Assembly: GCF_003575975.1 (NCBI RefSeq)
Contig: NZ_QQXK01000004.1
Location: 62,001 to 126,000, forward strand
DNA: 64,000 nucleotides
Source of the DNA: Galactobacter valiniphilus
GTDB lineage: Bacteria; Actinomycetota; Actinomycetes; Actinomycetales; Micrococcaceae
Direction of reading: 5' to 3'
Each line of letters opens with the position of its first letter. Within the stretch, counting starts at the first letter, position 1. Positions 41,114-48,251 of this stretch are shown here, piece after piece. Under the pieces are notes generated by a model that saw only the letters and a program-made list of their open reading frames with translations, was not told where the DNA came from and did no database searches. A program made the translations under genes and the position numbers.

Positions 41114-41617
41114 GTGAAGGAAGAGAACCGCCAGCCGGCACCGCCCGCGCTGGACGAGCTCGATCGCAAGCTGATCGCCGCGCTGCAAAAGGACGGACGC
41201 AAGCCCTTCAGCGCCCTCGCCGAGGAGTTCAACGTCCCCGCTTCGTCGGTTCGCTACCGAGTCCAGCGCCTGGAGGAATCCGGCGTGCTACAGATCGTGG
41301 GCATCGCCAATCCACTGAACATCGGCTTCGATCGTCTCGCCCTCATCGGTGTGCGGTGCGAGCCCGGAACGGGCCGCGCCGTGTGTGCCGCACTGAGCGA
41401 GTTCCCCGAGACGAGCTACGTCGTGCTCACCACGGGCAGCTTTGATGTCATGGTCGAGGTCGTCTGCAAAGATGTCAGCCACTACGCGGAGTTCATGTTC
41501 GAGCACCTGCAGAAAGTACCCGGGGTGGCGAGCACCGAAACGTTCTTCGTGCTGGAGGCACACAAGCTCGCGTACGGCTGGGGCGTGGGCGAGGCGGTTC
41601 CCTCGGCCACAGAGTAG
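41114..41617 (+). CDS. Lrp/AsnC-family transcriptional regulator
   Basis: A 167-aa regulator. An N-terminal HTH (about residues 15-70: LDRKLIAALQKDGRKPFSALAEEFNVPASSVRYRVQRLEESG) is followed by the RAM/ACT effector domain (VCAALSEFPETSYVVLTTGSFDVMVEVVCKDVSHYAEFMFEHLQKVPGV, then ETFFVLEAHKLAYGWG). CAGGAG precedes GTG 41114. Its position next to the aldehyde dehydrogenase and the divergent amine operon suggests local control by an amino acid or amine. Confidence 0.9.
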   Translation: MKEENRQPAPPALDELDRKLIAALQKDGRKPFSALAEEFNVPASSVRYRVQRLEESGVLQIVGIANPLNIGFDRLALIGVRCEPGTGRAVCAALSEFPETSYVVLTTGSFDVMVEVVCKDVSHYAEFMFEHLQKVPGVASTETFFVLEAHKLAYGWGVGEAVPSATE

Positions 41618-41642
41618 GCCGGCCAAGGCGCGGCAGCACCGC

Positions 41643-42524
41643 TCAGCCGCGGTGCTTGCCGCTGCCGCCCTGCCCGCGATCGGCGTGCTTGCCGCCGCGC
41701 GAGGACCCGCCCTCGGAACGATCGGCCGCGCGGCCCTGCGCCCCGCGATCGGCGTGCTTGCCCTGGCCCTTACCCTGGGACCGGTGCTGGCCCTTCTCCA
41801 TGCCGTGCCCCTTCCCCTGTCCCTTCCCGGAACCGTAGGGGTTCCCCTTCCCGTGGCCCTTGCCGTGGCCGTTGCCCTTGCCTGGCTTGGAGCCGGTGGT
41901 CGAGCCGTTGTTCGAGGATCCGTCACCCGGCTTCACGGGCGCGGGCTTGCTGGGCGCGGGCTTGCCCGGAGCCGGCTTCGAGGGCGCCGGTTTGCTCGGA
42001 GTGGGTTTCACGGGGGCGGGCTTGATCGGCGCGGGCTTGCCCGCGCTGGGCCGCCCAGCGCCGCTCCCCGGGCCCGAAGAGCCCGTGGCAGTGGCGGGGC
42101 GGACCGCCGCGGACGACGGGGCGCGTCCCTTCCCTGGCGCGGCAGTACCCGCGCGCCCGTGCGTCGCGGTGCCAGCCGGGGCCGCCCCGCTGCCCTGGCC
42201 ACCCGCGTCAGCCGAGCCGCCCTCGGCTGAACCGGCGGACTCCCCGGCCCCGCCGCTCGCCCCGAGCACCCGCACCACGGATGCCTGGAGCTGCGCGGGC
42301 TGGGTGTTCACGGCCTCGGCGTCAGAAGGCAGGCCCAAGGGATCGGACGGCGGGGCCGCCTCGGCCGACGGCGAGGCCTGCTCGGGAATGGCGCTCAGCG
42401 CGGCTCCGGCGACGACCGCCGCGGCAATCGCGCCCCATGCGGCGAAGCGTGCCCCTTGGCGCGCCCCGTGGCGCACGGGGCCGACTGCCAGCCACGCGGG
42501 CGCGGCGACGTGACGACCAGGCAT
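41643..42524 (-). CDS. Low-complexity secreted or membrane-anchored Lys/Pro/Gly-rich protein
   Basis: No family recognised. 293 aa: a basic N-terminus, a single hydrophobic segment (about residues 30-48, WGAIAAAVVAGAALSAI) acting as signal or anchor, then a disordered exterior. A repeat block of KPAPxKPxPSKPAP units (about 170-205) resembles wall-spanning Pro-rich domains, and the C-terminal third is rich in GHGKGHGKGN, GKGQGKG and GKHADRG repeats. It should be strongly positively charged and could bind wall polymers or nucleic acid. GGGGGG precedes ATG 42524. Repeat number may vary between strains. Confidence 0.6.
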   Translation of the reverse strand: MPGRHVAAPAWLAVGPVRHGARQGARFAAWGAIAAAVVAGAALSAIPEQASPSAEAAPPSDPLGLPSDAEAVNTQPAQLQASVVRVLGASGGAGESAGSAEGGSADAGGQGSGAAPAGTATHGRAGTAAPGKGRAPSSAAVRPATATGSSGPGSGAGRPSAGKPAPIKPAPVKPTPSKPAPSKPAPGKPAPSKPAPVKPGDGSSNNGSTTGSKPGKGNGHGKGHGKGNPYGSGKGQGKGHGMEKGQHRSQGKGQGKHADRGAQGRAADRSEGGSSRGGKHADRGQGGSGKHRG

Positions 42525-42664
42525 GACAACCCCCCTTCGGGCCCCGCGTTCCCCCGAACGCGACGCGGACCCAGACCTCAAGCAAAGATGACAGTGTGCA
42601 GAATGCATCGCCTACTGAATCAGTGTTCTGCCACGTTGGCAAGGAGTCGCCAACGGTCCGGCCC

Positions 42665-43174
42665 TCAGCGCTCGCGCAGCGCCCTGAAGTAGCGCCGCCG
42701 CACCACGGCCTGCGCCGCGAGCAGCGCGGGGAAGGCGAGCGCCCACCCGAACCGGTCGGAGGGACGCGTGAGCGAGCGCAGGGTCAGCGAAAACTCCCCG
42801 CCTTCAGCGGCCCGATGCAGGATGAAGGCCTCCTCGCCGCGCACCGGATGCCCGGGCAGGGTCCGGTAGGCCAGGGCCACGCGCAGCGGCGTGCTGACGA
42901 CCTCCGCGACCTCCACCGGCTCGCGCACGCTCACCCCGAGCGCCCGCACCACGATCATGGGCCGCGCGCCGGCAACGGCCACTCCGGGCGGGGTCACGGA
43001 GAAACCGCTGCGGGTCTTCACGCCCCACTCCAGGAGGGCCGCCCCGGCGGCCGTCCAGGCCGCCTCGCCCGAGCCCACGCCCGAGGTGAGCTCGGCGCGG
43101 AGGTACCCGCGCGGCGTCGTGCCCCAGGCCTCACTGCCCGGCATGGTCAGGCCGCGTGATCCGTCCACCGTCAT
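42665..43174 (-). CDS. DUF1990-family protein
   Basis: A 169-aa protein resembling the actinobacterial DUF1990 family: the ending segment VALAYRTLPGHPVRGEEAFILHRAAEGGEFSLTLRSLTRPSD plus a final arginine-rich RRRYFRALRER matches its conserved core (YGTLPGHPE-GEE-F). The biochemical role is unknown. ATG 43174 sits directly after a G7 run, so start strength may depend on that homopolymer. It is divergent from the dehydrogenase at 43239. Confidence 0.65.
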   Translation of the reverse strand: MTVDGSRGLTMPGSEAWGTTPRGYLRAELTSGVGSGEAAWTAAGAALLEWGVKTRSGFSVTPPGVAVAGARPMIVVRALGVSVREPVEVAEVVSTPLRVALAYRTLPGHPVRGEEAFILHRAAEGGEFSLTLRSLTRPSDRFGWALAFPALLAAQAVVRRRYFRALRER

Positions 43175-43238
43175 CCCCCCCGCGCTTTTCGGTATCCCGT
43201 GATGAGATGACATCACACCCGGGAGCCTAGGAGGACGC

Positions 43239-44150
43239 ATGAACCACCCCACCGTCCCCCGCGTCGGCGTGATCGGCCTGGGCGCCATGGGCGAGCCCAT
43301 GGCGCTGCGCTTGCTCGAGGGCCACGGCCAGGTCCACGCGGCCGGCCGCTCGCCGCGCCCCGCGCTCGTCGAGGCCGGCGCCACGTGGCACGCCGACTAC
43401 CCCTCGCTCGCCGCAGCCTGCGACGCCGTCCTGCTCATGCTCCCCGACGTCCCCGAGGCCGAGGCCGTGCTCTTCGGAGGGCCCGACGGCGCCGTGCCCG
43501 GCTTGCTTGCCCGGGTCACCGAGCGTTCAACGGACCTCCTGATCCTCATCGGCTCCACGAGCTCCGCCGTGGCCGTGCGCGCCCTCGCCGAACGCGTCGA
43601 GGCGGCCTCCGGCGGCCGTGCGCGGCTCGTCGAAGCGCCGGTCTCCGGCGGCGTGGACGGCGCGGTGGCCGGCACGCTCTCCATCATGATGGGCGGCAGC
43701 GAGGCCGATTGCGCTGCCGCCGCCCGGGCCCTCGCGCCGTGCGGCAGCCCCGTGCGCCTGGGCCCCGTGGGCGCCGGAGAGGTGGCCAAGGCCTGCAATC
43801 AGCTGGTCGTCTCCGCGACGATCCTGGCCCTCGGCGAGGCCACCGTGCTGGCCGAACGCTCCGGCCTCGACGTCCAGGCGATGTGGGACCTGCTGGACGG
43901 CGGCTACGCCGGCTCGCGCCTGCTCACCACCCGCAAGCAGCGCCTCGTGGAACACGACGATTCGCCCTCCGGCGCCGCCAAGTACCTCCTCAAGGACCTG
44001 CGCTGCGGCCTCGAGGTCGCCGAGGCCACGGGAACGAACGCCGAGGCGCTCCCGGCCCTCGAGGCCACCTTCGCCCGTATCGGCGCGGCGGGCCTCGGGG
44101 ACAACGACATGTCGGTCACGCGGCGCTACATCCCGGGTGAAGGCGACTGA
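43239..44150 (+). CDS. 3-hydroxyisobutyrate dehydrogenase-family oxidoreductase
   Basis: A beta-hydroxyacid dehydrogenase of 303 aa. The cofactor loop GVIGLGAMGEPMALRLL is at residues 10-26, the substrate-binding PVSGGVDGA at about 133-141, and the catalytic Lys in GAGEVAKACNQL. AAGRSPRP after the second strand suggests NADP. AGGAGGACGC precedes ATG 43239. The substrate (3-hydroxyisobutyrate, tartronate semialdehyde or another hydroxyacid) cannot be told apart. No valine or glyoxylate pathway genes are adjacent. Confidence 0.9.
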   Translation: MNHPTVPRVGVIGLGAMGEPMALRLLEGHGQVHAAGRSPRPALVEAGATWHADYPSLAAACDAVLLMLPDVPEAEAVLFGGPDGAVPGLLARVTERSTDLLILIGSTSSAVAVRALAERVEAASGGRARLVEAPVSGGVDGAVAGTLSIMMGGSEADCAAAARALAPCGSPVRLGPVGAGEVAKACNQLVVSATILALGEATVLAERSGLDVQAMWDLLDGGYAGSRLLTTRKQRLVEHDDSPSGAAKYLLKDLRCGLEVAEATGTNAEALPALEATFARIGAAGLGDNDMSVTRRYIPGEGD

Positions 44151-44268
44151 AGATCTTGGCCGCGGGCGGCGCGCCGGCGGCTGGTAGCCTCACAGTGTTC
44201 GACGCCGTGTGGTGACCCGGCGGCGTCGCCTGTCAGGCAGACCCGGGTCCGCTTCGGAGTCAGCACCC

Positions 44269-44682
44269 ATGCCCAGCACCACCACCCGCCGCAGGGCCTC
44301 TGTGGCCGTGTCCATCGGCGTGACCGCCACGCTCGCCACGACCCTCACGGGCTGCGGCAACGGCGCCACCGACACCTCGGACGAGTACGCGCGCATCTGC
44401 CGCGACACCACCACGCAGCAGCGTGTCGAAGACGAGAAGTGCAACGAGTCCGGTTCCGGGCGCGGCTATCACGGGCACTCCTACATGCCCTACTTCTTCT
44501 TCCTCGGCAACAACTCCCGCACGCGCGTCCCGGCCGTGGGCGAGAGCGCCACGGGCGGCACCTCCACGCTGCCCGACGGCAAGAGTGCACGCAGCGGCGT
44601 CTCCTCCAAGGGCGAGACCTTTGCGCGCGGCACGGCCCGCGGCGGCTTCGGAGGCTCCGGCAAGGGCGGCTTCGGCGGATGA
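44269..44682 (+). CDS. Small YgiB-like lipoprotein
   Basis: A lipoprotein of 137 aa: MPSTTTRRRASVAVSIGV, lipobox TTLTGC with Cys29, then two further Cys (ARICRD, EKCNES), an aromatic segment YMPYFFFLGN and a glycine-rich end ARGGFGGSGKGGFGG. E. coli YgiB (DUF1190) has the same plan, with a lipobox, Cys-containing N-terminal part, aromatic/Met segment and an RGGFG element, and is also encoded directly before a YgiC ATP-grasp protein. I call it YgiB-like on plan and context; overall identity appears low. GGAG precedes ATG 44269; the stop overlaps the next gene by 4 bases. Confidence 0.55.
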   Translation: MPSTTTRRRASVAVSIGVTATLATTLTGCGNGATDTSDEYARICRDTTTQQRVEDEKCNESGSGRGYHGHSYMPYFFFLGNNSRTRVPAVGESATGGTSTLPDGKSARSGVSSKGETFARGTARGGFGGSGKGGFGG

Positions 44683-45968
44683 GGCGGATCGAGCTGGAAC
44701 CGCGCCTGAACTGGCGCGAGAGCATCAACCGTTCCGGCCTCATCTACTCCACCTCGCACAAGCCGGGCGTGGGTCCGGTGGAGTACTGGAACGACGGCGC
44801 GGCGTACGTCTTCACGCTGCCTGAGGTCGAGGAGCTGGAGCGCCAGAGCGAGGAACTGCACCAGATGTGCCTCGAGGCGGCCCGCTACATGGCCACGGGC
44901 GAGCTCGGCACGCTGGGCCTGAGCGAGGAGGGCTTCGAGCTGGCCCGCCGCTCGCTGGATGAAAACGCGCCGGACGTCTACGCGCGCTTCGACCTCGCCT
45001 ACGCCGGCGACGGCTCCCCGGCCAAGATGCTCGAGTACAACGGGGACACCCCCACGGGCCTCATCGAGGCCGCGATCACGCAGTGGGATTGGTTCCAGGA
45101 TCGCATCAACATGGGTGAGTTGAGCCCCGCGTGGGATCAGTGGAACGGCATCTACGACGCGCTGATCGAGCGCTGGGGTGTGCTGCTGCAGCGCTCCTTC
45201 CAGCAGGGCACGGGCGGGCGGCTCTTCTACGGCTACTCCGCCGACGACCCCTCCGGCGAGGACTGGAGCACCGTGGCTGTCATGGCCGAGATGGCGCAGA
45301 AGGCCGGCTGGCGCACCACGAGCATCGAGATGGCGCAGATCGGCTGGAACTTCGACCGCCACGAGTTCGTCGGCATGCCGGAGAACCCCATGCACTCCAC
45401 CGATCTGCTCGGCGGCGGCCCGGCGCGCGACGGCTCGGTGCAGCCCACCATCCGCAACATCTTCAAGCTCTACCCGTGGGAAGACATCATGTCCGGGGAG
45501 AACGGCGACCACTTCGGGAAGCTGCTCCTGGACTACCCCGGCGTCATCCCGAACTGGTTCGAGCCGCCGTGGAAGATGTTCCTCTCCAACAAGCTGCTGC
45601 TCGTGGCACTGTGGCGCCTCTTCCCGGGCCACCCGAACCTGCTGCCCGCCTACGTGGGCTCGCCCGAAGGCATGAGGGACTTCGTCATCAAGCCCGTGTT
45701 CGGGCGCGAGGGCGACGGCATCAAGATCGTGCGCGACGGCGTCGAGACCGCCAACGGCGCCGAGTACCGGCGCCCGGGGCGCGGCGGCGAGCGGGTGTTC
45801 CAGCAGTACCACGAGCTGCCGAACTTCCCCGGCCTGGCCGGCCCCAACCACCCGGTGCTGGGGTCCTGGATCGTGAACCAGGAGTCCTTCGGCGTGGGCA
45901 TCCGCGAGTCGGACGGGCCCATCACGGACTACTACTGCCGCTTCGCGCCCAACCTCATCGAACCGTAG
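44679..45968 (+). CDS. YgiC-type ATP-grasp ligase (glutathionylspermidine synthase family)
   Basis: A 429-aa protein matching the C-terminal synthetase domain of glutathionylspermidine synthase and the stand-alone YgiC/YjfC proteins. Seen: YWNDGAAYVFTLPEVEELE, FDLAYAGDGSPAKMLEYNGDTPTGLIEAA (metal and substrate site), IFKLYPWEDIMSG, and ATP-grasp elements FVIKPVFGREGDGI and WIVNQESFGVGIRESDGPITDYYCRFAPNLI. It should join a carboxylate to an amine using ATP. Actinobacteria lack glutathione, so the substrate must differ. ATG 44679 overlaps the lipoprotein stop (ATGA), showing tight coupling. Confidence 0.85.
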   Translation: MRRIELEPRLNWRESINRSGLIYSTSHKPGVGPVEYWNDGAAYVFTLPEVEELERQSEELHQMCLEAARYMATGELGTLGLSEEGFELARRSLDENAPDVYARFDLAYAGDGSPAKMLEYNGDTPTGLIEAAITQWDWFQDRINMGELSPAWDQWNGIYDALIERWGVLLQRSFQQGTGGRLFYGYSADDPSGEDWSTVAVMAEMAQKAGWRTTSIEMAQIGWNFDRHEFVGMPENPMHSTDLLGGGPARDGSVQPTIRNIFKLYPWEDIMSGENGDHFGKLLLDYPGVIPNWFEPPWKMFLSNKLLLVALWRLFPGHPNLLPAYVGSPEGMRDFVIKPVFGREGDGIKIVRDGVETANGAEYRRPGRGGERVFQQYHELPNFPGLAGPNHPVLGSWIVNQESFGVGIRESDGPITDYYCRFAPNLIEP

Positions 45969-46048
45969 GTCACGGCCCGCCCGGCCGGCCCCGCGCCGTC
46001 GGGCACCCGCCGGCAAGCAACCGGCCCCGCCCACCCGGGGCCAACGAG

Positions 46049-46087
46049 CCGGCCCCCGCCCACCCTGCGCGGGTGGACGGGGGCCGG
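46049..46087. terminator. Bidirectional terminator
   Basis: A 17-bp stem with one mismatch (CCGGCCCCCGCCCACCC and its complement), loop TGCGC, between the convergent ATP-grasp and DppC-type genes. A CGCCGTCGGGC motif variant lies at 45994. Confidence 0.75.
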
Positions 46088-46135
46088 GCGGCGTTCCGAG
46101 GGGAAACCGAGGCTCCGCGCTGATGCGCGGAAGGA

Positions 46136-47167
46136 TCAGCGCTTGCGGGCCTTGGGGTCCAAGGACTCGCGCAGCGACTCACCCAAGAGGGTGAAGCCGA
46201 GCGCCGTGATGGCGATGCAGAGGCCGGGCAGGAACGCGAGCTGCGGCGCCGAGGACAGGAAGTTCTGCGCCACCGTGAGCATGCGGCCCCACTCGGCCGT
46301 CTGCGGCACGCCGCCGCCGAGGCCCAGGAAGGAGAGCGCCGCTGCGTCGATGACGGCCGTGGCCAGCGCCAGGGTGGCCTGGACGATGACCGGGCCCGTG
46401 GCGTTGGGCAGCAGGTGGCTCATGGTGATCTTGGAGCGCGAGAGCCCCAAGGTCTGCGCGGCCAGCACGTAGTCGGCGCCGCGCTGCTGCAGCATCGAGG
46501 AACGCAGCAGGCGAGCAAACACGGGGATCTGCGCCGCACCGATGGCGATCATGATCGCAAACGGCGTCTGCCCCGCGATGGCCGCGATGGACACCGCCAT
46601 GAGCAGGTTCGGCACGGAGAGCAGGATGTCCACGACGCGCATGATGACCGTGTCGACCCAGCCGCCAAAGCCGCCGGCCAGGGCGCCGAGGAGCATGCCG
46701 CCCAGCAGACCGATGCACGTGGAAATCACGCCCACCAGGAGCGAGGAGCGGGCGCCCCAGATCAGCTTGGACAGGACGTCGCCGCCGAAGTTGTCCAGGC
46801 CCAGCGGGTAGCCGGGGGTGCCGATGCCGGGGATGTCCGTGGGGGTCACCAGCTTGCGGCCGGGCGTGGCCTCGCCGCCGTAGGGGGCGATCCACGGGGC
46901 CAGCAGCGCCACGATGATGAAGAGGGCGATGATGATCGCGCCCACGATAGCCATGGGGCTGCGACGCATGCGCTGGAAGGCCTCGCCCCACAGCGACGTG
47001 CCGCGGTCCGCGTGGCGGGTGTCGCCCTTGTCCGCCGGGGCGGGCTGCTCGGCCTGCTCCGGCTCGATGACGGGCGGGCCCGTGAGGACCACCGCGTCGA
47101 TGGCGCGGTCGGCGGCCGGGGGCAGCTGCTCGGGAAGCTGGTTCGGATCCGGAATGTTCGCGCTCAC
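46136..47167 (-). CDS. Peptide ABC transporter permease, DppC/OppC type
   Basis: A 343-aa permease with a long cytoplasmic N-terminal extension of about 75 residues rich in Pro/Ala/Glu before the OppC N-terminal segment SLWGEAFQRMRRSPMAIVGAIII. Then five more helices with the DppC hallmarks HPLGLDNFG-like YPLGLDNFGGDVLSKLIWGARSSLLVG and the EAA-type loop YVLAAQTLGLSRSKITMSHLLPNATGPVIVQ. GTG 47167 overlaps the DppB stop by 4 bases. It is the last gene of a binding protein-DppB-DppC operon that lacks its own ATPases; the fused ATPase at 33968 is a candidate partner. Confidence 0.92.
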   Translation of the reverse strand: MSANIPDPNQLPEQLPPAADRAIDAVVLTGPPVIEPEQAEQPAPADKGDTRHADRGTSLWGEAFQRMRRSPMAIVGAIIIALFIIVALLAPWIAPYGGEATPGRKLVTPTDIPGIGTPGYPLGLDNFGGDVLSKLIWGARSSLLVGVISTCIGLLGGMLLGALAGGFGGWVDTVIMRVVDILLSVPNLLMAVSIAAIAGQTPFAIMIAIGAAQIPVFARLLRSSMLQQRGADYVLAAQTLGLSRSKITMSHLLPNATGPVIVQATLALATAVIDAAALSFLGLGGGVPQTAEWGRMLTVAQNFLSSAPQLAFLPGLCIAITALGFTLLGESLRESLDPKARKR

Positions 47168-48168
47168 TTCACACGCACCCTCGGGTCGATGACGCCGTAG
47201 AGGAGATCCACGACCAGGTTGATCACCGCGTAGATGAGCGCGATGAAGATGATGTAGGCCTGCAGCACCGGGTAGTCGGCGTTGGAGATGGCCTGGGCGA
47301 TGCCGTAGCCGATGCCCTGGAACGCGAAGACCGTCTCCGTCAGCACGGCGCCGGCAAAGAGCAGGCCGAGCTGCAGGCCCACCGTGGTGGCGACCGGGAG
47401 CATCGCGTTGCGCAGGATGAAACGCTTGCGCAGGATCTTGTTGGTCATGCCCTTGGCCTTGGCGGTGCGCACGTAGTCGGCTCCCTGCACCTCGAGCACC
47501 GCGGCGCGCGTGATGCGGGTGATGATGGCCAGCGGGATGGAACCGAGGGCGATGCCCGGCAGGATGAGGTGCTTGAAGGCGTCCCACGCGGCGTCGAATT
47601 CGCCCGTGATGAGACCGTCGAACACGTAGAAGTTCGTGTAGTGCGTGGCGTCCAGGCGAATGTCCTGGCGCCCGTCGGTGGGCAGCCAGCCCAGCTCCAC
47701 GGCAAAGATCCACTTGAGGATGAAGGCCAGGAAGAAGACGGGGATCACCACGCCGAGCAGGGAGAGGATCACCGAGGTGTTGTCCTGCCACTTGCCGTAG
47801 TGGCGAGCGGCCCAGTAGCCCAGCGGGATGCCGATCAGCACGGCGAAGAGGATGGCGAAGAACGCGAGCTCCGCGGTGGCCGGGAACTGATCTGCGAACT
47901 GCTGGAGCACGGGACGCTGGCTCTGCGTCGAGTTGCCGAAGTCGCCGACCATCACCTTGGAGATGTACGTGAAGTACTGCTCCCAGACGGGGCGGTCGAA
48001 GCCGTAGGCCTTGTTGATGGCCTCGATGGCCTCTGGCGTGGCCTTCTCGCCCAGCATGGCGGTGGCGGGGCCACCGGGGAGGGCGCGCACCCACATGAAG
48101 AGCAGGAGCGAGAGGCCGACCAGGGTGATGACGAGCAGCCCCAGTCGTTTGGCGATGAATCTCAGCAC
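47164..48168 (-). CDS. Peptide ABC transporter permease, DppB/OppB type
   Basis: A 334-aa permease with the DppB N-terminus MLRFIAKRLGLLVITLVGLSLLLFMWVRALPGGPA and the EAA-type loop VQGADYVRTAKAKGMTNKILRKRFILRNAMLPVATTVGLQ. The C-terminus NLVVDLLYGVIDPRVRVK is strongly conserved in the family. It pairs with the DppC-type permease through a 4-base overlap. A stem-loop separates it from the binding-protein gene upstream. Confidence 0.93.
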   Translation of the reverse strand: MLRFIAKRLGLLVITLVGLSLLLFMWVRALPGGPATAMLGEKATPEAIEAINKAYGFDRPVWEQYFTYISKVMVGDFGNSTQSQRPVLQQFADQFPATAELAFFAILFAVLIGIPLGYWAARHYGKWQDNTSVILSLLGVVIPVFFLAFILKWIFAVELGWLPTDGRQDIRLDATHYTNFYVFDGLITGEFDAAWDAFKHLILPGIALGSIPLAIITRITRAAVLEVQGADYVRTAKAKGMTNKILRKRFILRNAMLPVATTVGLQLGLLFAGAVLTETVFAFQGIGYGIAQAISNADYPVLQAYIIFIALIYAVINLVVDLLYGVIDPRVRVK

Positions 48169-48199
48169 GATGACCCTTTACTGAGTCAGAGGAACGAGG

Positions 48200-48234
48200 C
48201 GGGGTGCCCGCGCCCAGAAAGCACGGGCACCCCG
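48200..48234. promoter_or_regulatory. Stem-loop between peptide-binding protein and DppB genes
   Basis: A perfect 11-bp stem CGGGGTGCCCG / CGGGCACCCCG with a 13-base loop, in the same operon position as the two hairpins of the sugar transporter, and with the same GGGGTGCCC core. It probably dampens permease expression relative to the binding protein. Confidence 0.7.
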
Positions 48235-48251
48235 AACACGTTGTCCTGGTG

